DNA of 64,000 nt from Paenibacillus cymbidii (GTDB lineage Bacteria; Bacillota; Bacilli; Paenibacillales; NBRC-103111), in contig NZ_SHLX01000011.1 of NCBI RefSeq assembly GCF_004764705.1, positions 124,001 to 188,000 of the forward strand. Reading direction: 5' to 3'. Below, one piece after another: positions 15,766 to 24,444 of the stretch; within the stretch, counting starts at the first letter, position 1, and each line of letters opens with the position of its first letter. Under the pieces are notes generated by a model. It was not told the origin of the DNA and did not search any database. It saw only the letters and a program-made list of their open reading frames with translations. Made by a program: the position numbers and the translations under genes.

Positions 15766-16011
15766 ATGCTGAATGATTTCCGCTGTTCCAACTGCGGCAA
15801 AATGCTCGGCCGGATATCAGGCCACGCCGAGATCAAATGTCACCGGTGCAAAACTTTAAACGTCTGGAGGGGAGCGTCACCAGATGACCAGTCCCGAGAA
15901 CTTCACGATGGTGCCCAATCCGCTGCAGGACTGGCTGATGACGGCCGAATTGAACATGACACAGTTCCGGATCGTGCACGCTGTAATCCGTCGGACATAC
16001 GGGTTTCGTGA
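15766..16011 (+). CDS. Com-like zinc-finger protein
   Basis: 81 aa. The N-terminus FRCSNCGKMLGRI, then AEIKCHRCKTLN, matches the Com family of Mu-like phages, in which Com binds mom mRNA and allows its translation. Four Cys ligands are present. GTG 15754 is an alternative start. The last 128 nt overlap the next gene in another frame. The C-terminal 45 residues look unlike Com and may be carried only because of the overlap. Confidence 0.7.
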   Translation: MLNDFRCSNCGKMLGRISGHAEIKCHRCKTLNVWRGASPDDQSRELHDGAQSAAGLADDGRIEHDTVPDRARCNPSDIRVS

Positions 16012-16570
16012 GCCGTGGGCCTATTTCACACAGTCGTATCTCGCGAAGATGACAAACTGCAATCAACGCCAAGCTGCACGCGAACTTATCGCGCTTGTTG
16101 ATAGCGGAGTGTTGCTGGAGCGATACGAATCTGGTCAACGGCTTATCCGCATAAACCCGAAAATTGCTTCAAAAAGCAGCGATGCCTATGACTCATTAGA
16201 CATACCTAGCTATGACTCGTTAGACATAGGTGCCTATGACTCGTTAGACATACAAATAAATAAAGATATTAAAGAAAGAGATAAAAAAACATATACATCG
16301 ATTTCGAAGAGTAACGATCCTTATGTGAAAACCTATCTGCGTATATTCGAAATTTTTTTAAATAAGAAACATATGCGCGTTTCAGAAAAACAAAGCGAGT
16401 TCATTCACCAGCACATTGAGAAAATACGTGCTTGGGGGATTGATATAAAAGAATGGACGCGTCAGGTTGATGAGCATTTCGCCAAGCTGCCGGCGAGTAA
16501 CAACGGAAACATTATCGCATTCCTTGAAGCGTCGGATCGATACTTCGAAGTAAGGCGGCATGAATATTGA
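15884..16570 (+). CDS. Phage replication initiator, O-protein N-terminal type
   Basis: 228 aa behind a GGAGG site. The N-terminus has the Phage_rep_O pattern NFTMVPNPLQDWLMTAELNM, then RIVHAVIRRTYGF, YFTQSYLAKMT and RQAARELIALV, a winged helix that binds origin DNA. Residues about 101-123 are three octapeptide repeats (YDSLDI with two variable residues) encoded by DNA iterons, followed by an AT-rich stretch, as in lambda O where the origin lies inside the gene. The C-terminal region (about 145-228) is helical. Confidence 0.8.
   Translation: MTSPENFTMVPNPLQDWLMTAELNMTQFRIVHAVIRRTYGFREPWAYFTQSYLAKMTNCNQRQAARELIALVDSGVLLERYESGQRLIRINPKIASKSSDAYDSLDIPSYDSLDIGAYDSLDIQINKDIKERDKKTYTSISKSNDPYVKTYLRIFEIFLNKKHMRVSEKQSEFIHQHIEKIRAWGIDIKEWTRQVDEHFAKLPASNNGNIIAFLEASDRYFEVRRHEY
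16187..16252. repeat. Three 18-bp iterons at exact 24-bp spacing; candidate replication origin
   Basis: TATGACTCRTTAGACATA at 16187-16204, 16211-16228 and 16235-16252 (one base differs in the first). An A/T-rich tract (16253-16300) follows at once and could be the unwinding element. The cluster lies within the initiator gene. Confidence 0.75.
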
Positions 16571-16597
16571 AGCTGCTCATTATTGGGCGGCTTTTTT
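16571..16597 (+). terminator. Weak terminator-like hairpin after the initiator
   Basis: AGCTGC (16571-16576) pairs with GCGGCT (16587-16592) with one G-U pair, followed by TTTTT. Confidence 0.4.
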
Positions 16598-16615
16598 ATA
16601 TGCAAAGAAAGGGTG

Positions 16616-16741
16616 ATGCAGATGTGTTGTACAAAACCAACTGCGAGAATCGTTCCACCGCCACGATCAAACAGACCACAACGAGCGGCGCCTAAAACCA
16701 GTGCGCGAACGGGGAAGTGGAGTAGGAAAGTACGTACATGA
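16616..16741 (+). CDS. Small basic peptide, 41 aa
   Basis: The ATG follows AAAGGGTG closely. The product begins MQMCCTKPTARIVPPP and is rich in Arg, Lys and Pro. Its stop overlaps the HNH start codon as ATGA, which supports translation. Not recognised. Confidence 0.45.
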   Translation: MQMCCTKPTARIVPPPRSNRPQRAAPKTSARTGKWSRKVRT

Positions 16742-17049
16742 AAAGCTGGGCTCGAGCATTTTACAACTCGAAAGCATGGCTCATCTGCAGAGCGGCATAC
16801 ATCGCCAAGGTATTCGGCCTATGTGAGCGATGTGGCGCACCTGGAAAGATTGTGCATCATACGGTATGGCTTACGCCGCAGAACATCAACGATCCGAGCA
16901 TATCGCTCAACCATGACCTGCTGGAGTATCTGTGTCAGGATTGTCACAACAAGGAGCACATGGGAAGTCATGAGCCGGTAGTAGCAGAGGGGCTACGGTT
17001 TGATGAGTACGGGAATTTAGTGGAGGTGCGAGGATGCAACCAAGGGTAA
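16738..17049 (+). CDS. HNH endonuclease
   Basis: 103 aa. FYNSKAWLICRAAYI is the usual N-terminal helix of phage HNH proteins, then CERCGAPGKIVHHTVWLTP and the finger LCQDCHNKEH, with His and Asn catalytic positions intact. In HK97-like phages such a protein lies next to the terminase and works with it in cos cleavage. Confidence 0.9.
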   Translation: MKSWARAFYNSKAWLICRAAYIAKVFGLCERCGAPGKIVHHTVWLTPQNINDPSISLNHDLLEYLCQDCHNKEHMGSHEPVVAEGLRFDEYGNLVEVRGCNQG

Positions 17050-17294
17050 CTGGACCAAACGGGAACCCACCAACTGGTGGTAGTTCAGTGATTAAGCCGC
17101 CGCCCAATAAGCTCGAAGTGCAGGTGCATTTAAATGAACTCGACTTATTCAAAGCTCTCGCATCTGCAACAGCATTGATGTTCGAAAGATCGGACGCTGA
17201 CACCAAAGCAGAAGTTATTGGCATTTTGAAAGATCACGGTGGCGCGATTCTTGTGACAAGACAATATTGCGATGGACCAACTGTACCGGGTTGA
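17034..17294 (+). CDS. Hypothetical phage protein, 86 aa
   Basis: ATG with GGAGG 7 nt upstream, overlapping the HNH end by 16 nt. A proline/glycine N-terminus is followed by VQVHLNELDLFKALASATAL. Function unknown. Confidence 0.65.
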   Translation: MQPRVTGPNGNPPTGGSSVIKPPPNKLEVQVHLNELDLFKALASATALMFERSDADTKAEVIGILKDHGGAILVTRQYCDGPTVPG

Positions 17295-17490
17295 TTGAAA
17301 AAAAATTTCGAAAAATCGAAAAAAAGTGTTGACAGACACGCGCTTTATTCAACTAAAGCGTTTGCCAAAAACAGGGCAGCACCCCCCCTATCGAAAAAGC
17401 GAAGAGGGCAAAAGAAAGACCGTGTGGGCCCATTCGTAGAATACACAGGTCGTGCGCGAGGCCCCCCTAACTGAACTGAGGTGAAAAAAC
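17295..17490. other. Noncoding gap before the terminase, candidate cos region
   Basis: It holds a 7-bp inverted repeat CGCTTTA/TAAAGCG (17341-17347, 17354-17360), A-tracts with paired TTTCGA and TCGAAA, runs of 6-7 C, and a TTGACA at 17332. Its place between HNH and small terminase is where cos lies in related phages; this is inference. Confidence 0.4.
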
Positions 17491-17895
17491 ATGGCAAAAA
17501 TGACGGCTGAGGAGCGCGCCAAATCTCGGGCAAAAGCGGCGAAGAAAACGAAGGTAACGAACGAGGAGAAGCGACTTCGCAAAACTTACGAGAAGTTGCC
17601 GAAAGATCAGATGGTTATTGCAGACGGGTTGATTCGCCGCGCCGCTTTCATGAGGGTGACGCTTGAGGAGTATGAAGCGGACCTTGACGAAAACGGATAT
17701 GTCGAACAGTTCACCCAATCCGAGAAGACGGCAGCGTACGAGCGAGAGCGGCCGGTCGCGCGTCTATACAACTCTCTCAACAAAAACTATCAGAGCATCA
17801 TTAAGCAACTCTCGGATATGCTGCCGAAGGGTGATGGTGGCGGATCGAAGGATGCTGGGGATGATGGATTCGACGAGTTCGTGAATAACCGATGA
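17491..17895 (+). CDS. Terminase small subunit, P27 family
   Basis: 134 aa. A basic N-terminus (KSRAKAAKKTKVTNEEKR) is followed by the P27 pattern IRRAAFMRVTLEEYEADL, then NGYVEQFTQSEKT and RPVARLYNSLNKNYQSIIKQLSDMLP. It recognises the packaging site. Confidence 0.9.
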   Translation: MAKMTAEERAKSRAKAAKKTKVTNEEKRLRKTYEKLPKDQMVIADGLIRRAAFMRVTLEEYEADLDENGYVEQFTQSEKTAAYERERPVARLYNSLNKNYQSIIKQLSDMLPKGDGGGSKDAGDDGFDEFVNNR

Positions 17896-19592
17896 GCGCG
17901 CTGCGCAAAGTTTATCCGGCCGAGCACAACCCGATCATCACGTACTGGAATGAAATTCATGCCGGCCGCGTCGTAGTCGGCGACAAGGTCAGGCGGATTT
18001 ACAAGAAGCTCGCAGCCGACGTTTACGACACCGAATCAGAATACGAATACGATCCGAAGCGCGCCAACCACGCCATTGAGTTTATCGAGAATTACTGCAA
18101 GCACTCGAAAGGCAAATGGGGCGGGCGGCCGATCGATCTCGAACTCTGGCAGCAAGCGTTCATCGCCGCGACATTCGGCTTTGTCCATAAAATTGACAAC
18201 ACCCGCAAATACCGCGAGGTGCTTTTGGTCGTTGCCCGGAAAAACGGGAAGTCGACCATTGCGTCGGGTATCGGTTTGTATCTGCAGATCGCCGACGGCG
18301 AGCCTGGCGGAGAAATATACGCCTGCGCAACCAAGAAAGATCAGGCCAAATTGGTCTGGCTCGAAGCGAAACGTATGGTAAAGAAATCTCCATCGCTCCT
18401 GAAGCGCATAAAGCCCCTTGTGAGCGAGTTGGTATCGGATTGGAATGATTCCTCGTTCAAGCCGCTCGGCGCCGATTCTGAGACCCTTGACGGGCTCAAC
18501 GTGCACGGTGCGCTCATGGACGAGATACACGCGTGGAAAGACGGCAATCTCTACGACGTTATCGTCGACGGCACAAGCTCGCGCGAGCAACCGCTGATCG
18601 TAATGATAACGACGGCCGGAACCGTCCGCGGCGCAGTTTACGACACGAAGTACGAGGAAGCAGAAAAGCTGCTGAACGGCTTTGAAGATCCGGAAGGCTA
18701 TCACGACGATAGGTTCCTGCCGATCATCTACGAGCTCGATAACCGGACGGAATGGACAGATCCGGCGATGTGGCCGAAGGCCAATCCAGGGCTGGGAACA
18801 ATCAAGAAGGTCGACCAGTTGCAGACGAAAGTCAACAAGGCGAAAGCCAACTCGATGCTGGTCAAGAACCTTCTGTGCAAGGACTTCAACGTCCGGGAAA
18901 CATCGGTCGAAGCGTGGCTAACATTCGAGCAGTTGAACAACGAAGCGACGTTCGAGGTGGAAAAGCTCGGTCTGAAATACGGCATCGGCGGCGCCGACTT
19001 ATCCGAAACGACGGACCTTACAGCTGCGAAGGTTATCGCGATGCGCCGCGGAGATCCGACAGTCTACGTGCTACAAATGTACTGGCTTCCGGCCGACTTG
19101 CTCGAGCAACGGACCGAGGAAGACGGCATTCCGTACGACAAATGGCGTGACCGTGGACTGCTGCGGACGACGCCGGGCAACAGGGTACATCACAAATACG
19201 TCACGGAATGGTTTGTCGAGATCCAAGAGCAATACGGCATTTACATCCCATGGGTTGGATATGACCGATACTCGGCCGTGTACTGGGTCGAAGAAATGCA
19301 GCAACACTTCGGCGGCAATGCGATGGAAGCGGTGGCCCAAGGCAAACAGACGCTTTCCGCACCGATGAAGTTGCTCGGCGCCGATCTGGGAGCGAAGTTA
19401 GTCAATTACAACAACCACCCGGTTGATAAATGGTGCTTATCGAATACAGCGGTCGACCTGGACCTGAAGAACCTGACAATCCAGCCGCACAAAGGCAAGA
19501 ACCAGCGGCGGCGCATCGACGGTACCGCGGCGCTGCTCAACGCCTACGTCGCGCTCGAGCGGCACCGTGAAGAGTACATGAACCTTATATGA
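17892..19592 (+). CDS. Terminase large subunit
   Basis: 566 aa, start overlapping the small-subunit stop (ATGA). Walker A LVVARKNGKST near residues 112-122, acidic Walker B region ALMDEIHAW near 206-214, coupling motif MITTAGT, and C-terminal nuclease residues in GIGGADLSETTD and VGYDRYS. This ATPase/nuclease pumps and cuts genome DNA (Terminase_1 class). Confidence 0.95.
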   Translation: MSALRKVYPAEHNPIITYWNEIHAGRVVVGDKVRRIYKKLAADVYDTESEYEYDPKRANHAIEFIENYCKHSKGKWGGRPIDLELWQQAFIAATFGFVHKIDNTRKYREVLLVVARKNGKSTIASGIGLYLQIADGEPGGEIYACATKKDQAKLVWLEAKRMVKKSPSLLKRIKPLVSELVSDWNDSSFKPLGADSETLDGLNVHGALMDEIHAWKDGNLYDVIVDGTSSREQPLIVMITTAGTVRGAVYDTKYEEAEKLLNGFEDPEGYHDDRFLPIIYELDNRTEWTDPAMWPKANPGLGTIKKVDQLQTKVNKAKANSMLVKNLLCKDFNVRETSVEAWLTFEQLNNEATFEVEKLGLKYGIGGADLSETTDLTAAKVIAMRRGDPTVYVLQMYWLPADLLEQRTEEDGIPYDKWRDRGLLRTTPGNRVHHKYVTEWFVEIQEQYGIYIPWVGYDRYSAVYWVEEMQQHFGGNAMEAVAQGKQTLSAPMKLLGADLGAKLVNYNNHPVDKWCLSNTAVDLDLKNLTIQPHKGKNQRRRIDGTAALLNAYVALERHREEYMNLI

Positions 19593-19605
19593 GGGAGGTG
19601 ATGAG

Positions 19606-20829
19606 TTGTTCCAAAAAGTGTTCAGTCGGTTTGCTGGCGCGATTCGCAATGTGATGCGGCTGCGATTCTTCAACGGGTACCAGCCGGTGTTTACGCCATT
19701 CGGCGATAATACGTATGAGAGCGATGTCGTGCGGTCGACCGTGGACGCGATTGCCCGGAACGCTGCGAAGCTAAAGGCGAGGCACATACGGCGAACTGGC
19801 GGGCAAATCAAGCACGTCGACAGCGATGTCGAGTATTTGCTGAGTGTCCGGCCTAACGCGAAGGAAAACGCCTTTATCTTCTGGTACAAAGTGTTTTCGC
19901 AGCTGCTACTTCGTTCGAATGCGTTTGTCATAGTCGATCGAGCCGATGCTATGGAGCGGTACCGCATTCGTGGATTTTACATCATGGATTGCGTGTTCGC
20001 TGAAATGATCGAAGCTCTCGGTGAAACGTTTGTCAAGTTTCAAACGAAGCAAGGCGTGATTTATACAATTCCTTATGCCGACGTGATTCATCTGCGTCGG
20101 TTTTATTATGCCGATTCCGACTTCGGCAGCAGCAATGAAAAGCCGTTGCTCCCGACGCTGGAGCTTATCCATGCGACGAATCAAGGCATTATCAACGCGA
20201 TTAAGTCGTCGGCATTCGTGCGCGGGATATTGAAGTTCACCCAAAACCTGAACCCGGCCGACCGGAAGAAGCAAACCGAGGACTTTATCAACGATTACCT
20301 GAACCCGGAAAACGGCGGAGGTATTGCGGCGACGGACGTGAAGGCTGAATTCGTCCCGATGAATAGTGAACCAAAGATGATCGATGCCAAACAAATGGCG
20401 CTGATCGAGCAGAAGGTTTACAAGTTCTTTGGCGTAAACGAGAAGATCGTCACGTCCAGCTACTCGGAAGATGAATGGAATGCATTTTACGAATCCGTTA
20501 TCGAGCCGCAATTCGCTGTGCAAACCAGCCTTGAAGTCACGGCGAAGGTGTTTTCTGGTAATGAAAAGTCGCACGGTAACGAGTTTGTTTTCGAAGCGAA
20601 CCGGCTGCAGTATGCCAGTGTGAAAACGAAACTCGACCTGATGCAAATGGTCGACCGCGGAGCTATGACGCCAAACGAATGGCGCGAAGCCATGAATATG
20701 CCGCCAATCGAAGGTGGAGACAAACCGATCCGGCGCTTGGATACTGCAGAAGTGAATCCGAGCAACAAAACACCGCCGGTCAAGCCGGTGAAGGAGGGTG
20801 ATGACGAAGATGAGCCAGACGACAACTGA
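19606..20829 (+). CDS. Portal protein, HK97 family
   Basis: 407 aa, TTG start 7 nt after GGAGG. Family features: YESDVVRSTVDAIARNAAKL, LRSNAFVIVDR, DVIHLRRFY, FVRGILKF, and FFGVNEKIVTSSYSEDEWNAFYESVIEPQ. It forms the dodecameric DNA gate of the capsid. Confidence 0.93.
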   Translation: MFQKVFSRFAGAIRNVMRLRFFNGYQPVFTPFGDNTYESDVVRSTVDAIARNAAKLKARHIRRTGGQIKHVDSDVEYLLSVRPNAKENAFIFWYKVFSQLLLRSNAFVIVDRADAMERYRIRGFYIMDCVFAEMIEALGETFVKFQTKQGVIYTIPYADVIHLRRFYYADSDFGSSNEKPLLPTLELIHATNQGIINAIKSSAFVRGILKFTQNLNPADRKKQTEDFINDYLNPENGGGIAATDVKAEFVPMNSEPKMIDAKQMALIEQKVYKFFGVNEKIVTSSYSEDEWNAFYESVIEPQFAVQTSLEVTAKVFSGNEKSHGNEFVFEANRLQYASVKTKLDLMQMVDRGAMTPNEWREAMNMPPIEGGDKPIRRLDTAEVNPSNKTPPVKPVKEGDDEDEPDDN

Positions 20830-21460
20830 AACGCCTAACGCTCGCTGGAAGGATCGCGAGTTTCGCGAATTTGAATTTGAAATCCGCGCTTCCAAACTCG
20901 GCGAGAATGACGATGATCCCGAAGCGCTATATGTCGAAGGGTACGCCGTTCGCTTCAACGAGGTAACCGTGCTATGGGAATATGGCGACATGCAGTACAA
21001 GGAAAAAGTCGCTCCGACAGCTCTTGCTGAAGCCGATATGTCCGACGTAATTTTCAACTACAACCACGGCGGCAAGGTAATGGCTCGCACGCGCAATAAG
21101 ACGCTCGAAATGAAGGTCGACAACAAAGGTTTGTTCATTCGGGCCCGGCTCGACGGTACCGATGAAGGCCGCAAGCTATATCAGGAAATCAAAGGCGGCT
21201 ACATCGATCGGATGAGCTATGCCTATACGACGAAAGAAACGTCGTACGATTCCGAGACCCGCACCCGCACCGTGTTGCGCATCAAAAAAGTTTACGACGT
21301 GTCCGCGGTGGATATTCCCGCGTATGATACCACTTCCATTTCTGCACGTTCGGCCTTCGAGACGGAGATTGAGAAGGTGAAAGAAATAGCTGCGGCAGCG
21401 GCTAAAGCATCGGCAGATGCGGAACTGCGGCGGAAGTTAGCTTTGCAAACGTACTTGTAA
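20801..21460 (+). CDS. HK97-type prohead protease (S78)
   Basis: About 219 aa. EGYAVRFNEVTVL, then FNYNHGGKVMARTRN with the catalytic His, and DRMSYAYTT with the catalytic Ser region, then VSAVDIPAYDTTSI. ATG 20801 is close to the AAGGAGGG site and ATG 20810 is 12 nt away, so the exact start is uncertain. It overlaps the portal gene and processes scaffold and capsid. Confidence 0.92.
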   Translation: MTKMSQTTTETPNARWKDREFREFEFEIRASKLGENDDDPEALYVEGYAVRFNEVTVLWEYGDMQYKEKVAPTALAEADMSDVIFNYNHGGKVMARTRNKTLEMKVDNKGLFIRARLDGTDEGRKLYQEIKGGYIDRMSYAYTTKETSYDSETRTRTVLRIKKVYDVSAVDIPAYDTTSISARSAFETEIEKVKEIAAAAAKASADAELRRKLALQTYL

Positions 21461-21488
21461 ATCCAAAATCGAAGGGATGAAATCAATC

Positions 21489-22712
21489 GTGAACAAAAGA
21501 AAATTCGCTTTGAAACTCGACTTGCAAACATTTGCTGAAACACCGGCGGCTGAACGACTCTCCCAAATCGCGGCACGGAAGTTGGAAATCCGCAAGCAGC
21601 TTGAAGGTAACGGAGAGGTTGATCTGGACAAGCTGCAAACTGAGCTGCGCGGGTTGGACGACGAAATGAAAGAAATCGAATTGCGCGAAAAACGTGCAGC
21701 ACTCGCAAAGGGCATCAATGCCGGCGACATCGAAGGCCGCAAAACCAGCGAATTCGTGCCGGGCGGCGAAGTCCCGAATCCTGCGAAGGAAGCTCGCAAG
21801 GTTGCGGAAGAACGCGGCAAGGCGCTGAAAGAAAATCGTTCCGTCACGGTCGGCTCGTCCAACGTAATCATGCCGCGCCATGATGCCAGCGATATCCGGC
21901 CGACGTTCAACGAAGTATCGAGCCTGATCGATCGGGTAACGCACAAGCCGCTGCAAGGCGGCGAAAGCTTCCGTCAACCGTACGTGACAGGATACGGAAC
22001 GGGAGATAATACGACCGAGGGCAACGATTACGCAACGGCAGAGCCGACTTTTGGATATGCCAACATCAACAAATCGAAAGTTACGGCCTATGCCGAAGAC
22101 TCCGAAGAAGTGCTGAAGCTGCCGCCGGCCGATTACGATGCGGAAGTCATGAAGGGCATCACTATCGCCACTCGAAAGAAGATTACCCGTGAAATTCTCG
22201 TTGGCGACGGTAATACGAACCACCTTGCGGGGATTTTCTCGGCCGCTGCAACGGCTATCGATTCGGGTACTGACCTCGAAATCGACGTGATCGATGAAAC
22301 AACGCTCGACGAAATCATGTACAGCTTCGGCGGTGATGAAGACGTCGAGGATGCCGCGGTCCTGATTCTTAACAAAAAGGACCTGAAAGCTTTCGCCACT
22401 CTTTACGACGATACTGGCAGCAAGAAGATTTACGATGTCAAGTCGAACGGCAATACTGGCACGATTAACGGCGTTCCGTTCATCATCAACAGCGCATGTA
22501 TTGCCGTTACCGACCCCGAGAGCGAAACGGGCGATTATGCAATGGCCTATGGACCTCTCAGCAACTATATGCTGACGATCTTCAGCGATGTCGACGTTCA
22601 GCGCTCGACCGATTACAAGTTCAAGCAAGGCATGATCGCTCACCGTTCGAGCATCTTTGTTGGTGGTAACGTTGTGTCGAAGAACGGATTTATCCGCATC
22701 AAGAAAAAATAA
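21489..22712 (+). CDS. Major capsid protein, HK97 family
   Basis: About 407 aa. GTG 21489 is preferred; ATG 21477 directly touches the GAAGGG site. The first part of about 100 residues is a charged coiled-coil delta domain (IAARKLEIRKQLEG, LQTELRGLDDEMKEIELREKRAAL) removed by the protease. The fold follows: RPTFNEVSSLIDRV, YANINKSKVTAYAEDSEEVL, EILVGDGNTNHLAGIF and, at the end, DYKFKQGMIAHRSSIFVGG. Confidence 0.93.
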   Translation: MNKRKFALKLDLQTFAETPAAERLSQIAARKLEIRKQLEGNGEVDLDKLQTELRGLDDEMKEIELREKRAALAKGINAGDIEGRKTSEFVPGGEVPNPAKEARKVAEERGKALKENRSVTVGSSNVIMPRHDASDIRPTFNEVSSLIDRVTHKPLQGGESFRQPYVTGYGTGDNTTEGNDYATAEPTFGYANINKSKVTAYAEDSEEVLKLPPADYDAEVMKGITIATRKKITREILVGDGNTNHLAGIFSAAATAIDSGTDLEIDVIDETTLDEIMYSFGGDEDVEDAAVLILNKKDLKAFATLYDDTGSKKIYDVKSNGNTGTINGVPFIINSACIAVTDPESETGDYAMAYGPLSNYMLTIFSDVDVQRSTDYKFKQGMIAHRSSIFVGGNVVSKNGFIRIKKK

Positions 22713-22718
22713 TCCAGA

Positions 22719-22737
22719 AGGGGCGCTTGTCGCCCCT
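22719..22737 (+). other. Hairpin after the capsid gene
   Basis: AGGGGCG, loop CTTGT, CGCCCCT. No U-tract. It could shield capsid mRNA or dampen read-through. Confidence 0.5.
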
Positions 22738-22762
22738 ATCTTCATGGAGGTGATCGCGACCG

Positions 22763-23371
22763 ATGAACAGAGTCGCGCGAGCGTTTAAAAACGGGAAAAT
22801 CAAAACTGATGCAGGCCGGTTTACTGTAGATCGCGCCTTCAATGCTCATATTGTCATCGCGGCCGCCGACGCAGTGCTCGGCACCTCCGCCGCCTGCCAT
22901 GCCGCCGTGACTGACACCGGTGTTCAGCAAGTCATTACAACAGGAATCACGAACCCGACATATCCGCGCAACGTGACTGCTACATCTGGCGGTACCGCGG
23001 GCGACATCAAGGCGGTACAGATCATCGTCGAAGGTACGAACTTCGCAGATGAACCGATTACGGAGACATTGCCGGCATTTACGGCCGATTCGGCAACAAC
23101 GGTATCTGGCAACAAGGCATTCAAGACTATCACGAAGTACACGCAGCCGCCGATGGACGGTACCGGCGCAACAGTTTCGCTCGGATACGGCACGAAACTG
23201 GGGATCCCGTACAAGCTGGCCCATAACACCGTGCATCAAGCTTTCCGTAACCAGACCAAAGAGGGTACGCTGCCGACCGTCACCGTCGACGCCGCTGCGC
23301 TCGAGAACAACACCATGGCGCTGAGCAGCGCGCTCAACGGCACGCAGGTCGACGTTTATCTGCTCGTATAA
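22763..23371 (+). CDS. Virion protein, possible head decoration
   Basis: 202 aa, rich in Thr, Ala and Val with a beta-strand pattern (ITTGITNPTYPRNVTATSGGTAGD, VDVYLLV). It lies between major capsid and head-tail connector genes, where decoration or capsid-associated proteins often occur. Family not firmly recognised. Confidence 0.6.
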   Translation: MNRVARAFKNGKIKTDAGRFTVDRAFNAHIVIAAADAVLGTSAACHAAVTDTGVQQVITTGITNPTYPRNVTATSGGTAGDIKAVQIIVEGTNFADEPITETLPAFTADSATTVSGNKAFKTITKYTQPPMDGTGATVSLGYGTKLGIPYKLAHNTVHQAFRNQTKEGTLPTVTVDAAALENNTMALSSALNGTQVDVYLLV

Positions 23372-23383
23372 GGCGGTGGCGGC

Positions 23384-23683
23384 ATGCTGGAAGCATTGAA
23401 ACCCATCCTGCGCATCAGCCTGAGCAACACGGCCTTCGACGACGAAATCAACGACCTGATCGACGCCGCTCGCGGAGATCTTCGCCTTTCCGGCGTGCTC
23501 GCTGCCAAAACACAAGACGACACCGACTCGCTTATCCGGCGGGCGGTGTCTCTTTACGTCAAGGCCAACTTCGGCTGGGATAATCCGGACGCATCGAAGT
23601 GGGGAACGTCCTATGAATCACTCAAGGCTCACCTCACGTTGTCGCAGGAATACACGGTCGAGCCGGAGGATGATGAGCCATGA
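23384..23683 (+). CDS. Head-tail connector protein, gp6-like
   Basis: 99 aa. LRISLSNTAFDDEINDLIDAARGDL, then RRAVSLYVKANFGWDNP matches the Phage_connect_1 helical family. It forms the ring under the portal. Confidence 0.9.
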   Translation: MLEALKPILRISLSNTAFDDEINDLIDAARGDLRLSGVLAAKTQDDTDSLIRRAVSLYVKANFGWDNPDASKWGTSYESLKAHLTLSQEYTVEPEDDEP

Positions 23684-23988
23684 TGTGGCGGGACACGGTT
23701 GAGTTGGTGACGGTGACGCAGGTTCGTGACGAATTCAACGAACTCGTTGACGGACCGGAGACGGTTCGTTCTGTTTTTGCGAACAAGAAATCGGCGCGGC
23801 TATCGGAATTTTACCAAGCCCACGCCGTTGGATTAAAACCGGACACCGTCTTTGAGATTCGAGAGATTGAGTACAGGGACGAAAGGAAAGTCAAGTACGG
23901 CGGCGTCGAATATCACATCATCCGAACCTATTCGAAAAACGGCGAGGTGCTGGAGTTGGTTTGCTCACGCTATCCGATGGAGGGATGA
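23680..23988 (+). CDS. Head closure protein (head-tail adaptor)
   Basis: 102 aa. WRDTVELVTVTQVRDEFNELV and VFANKKSARLSEFYQAHAVGL, then DTVFEIREIEY match the SPP1 gp16-like head-tail adaptor family. Start overlaps the previous stop. Confidence 0.88.
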   Translation: MMWRDTVELVTVTQVRDEFNELVDGPETVRSVFANKKSARLSEFYQAHAVGLKPDTVFEIREIEYRDERKVKYGGVEYHIIRTYSKNGEVLELVCSRYPMEG

Positions 23989-23991
23989 TGC

Positions 23992-24438
23992 GTGGCGAAA
24001 TACAAGATTGATGGCATGCCAGAATTGGAGCGAACTTTCAAACGACTGGGAAATGTGCCGCAGACTGTAGCGACAAAAGCGGCGAGAGCCGGTGCCGCGA
24101 TTGGATTTAAGGCTGCGAAAGCTGGAGCGCCTGTCAGGAAAGGGACTCTAAAGAAGGGCATCATCATGAAAGGTGAACGCAGGACGACGCCGGGGAAAAA
24201 GGTTTATGACGTGCTTATGAACCCGGAAATGAACGAAGATTTCGTTCGGGTCTCAAAAGCGGGGAAGCGCGCTTACTATCCAGCTTCGCAGGAATCACGG
24301 TTCAAAAAAGCGGACGGCGGATATGTCGAGGGTTACCACTACCTACAGAATTCGCTGGTGAAGAACAAAACTGCAATTGAAAGCAAGATGGTTGAAGTTG
24401 CCGCAAAAGCCATAGACCAGGTCTTGAAAAAGAGGTGA
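23992..24438 (+). CDS. HK97 gp10-like head-tail joining protein
   Basis: 148 aa, GTG start. DGMPELERTFKRLGNVPQTVATKAARAG, then APVRKGTLKKGI and AYYPASQESRFKKADGGYVEG are typical of the gp10/minor capsid neck family. Confidence 0.88.
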   Translation: MAKYKIDGMPELERTFKRLGNVPQTVATKAARAGAAIGFKAAKAGAPVRKGTLKKGIIMKGERRTTPGKKVYDVLMNPEMNEDFVRVSKAGKRAYYPASQESRFKKADGGYVEGYHYLQNSLVKNKTAIESKMVEVAAKAIDQVLKKR

Positions 24439-24444
24439 TGATCG

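Noticed and set aside
16187..16252. 24-bp periodic repeats as a CRISPR array
   Set aside because: Spacing is 6 bp, far too short for spacers, and the repeats lie within a coding sequence.
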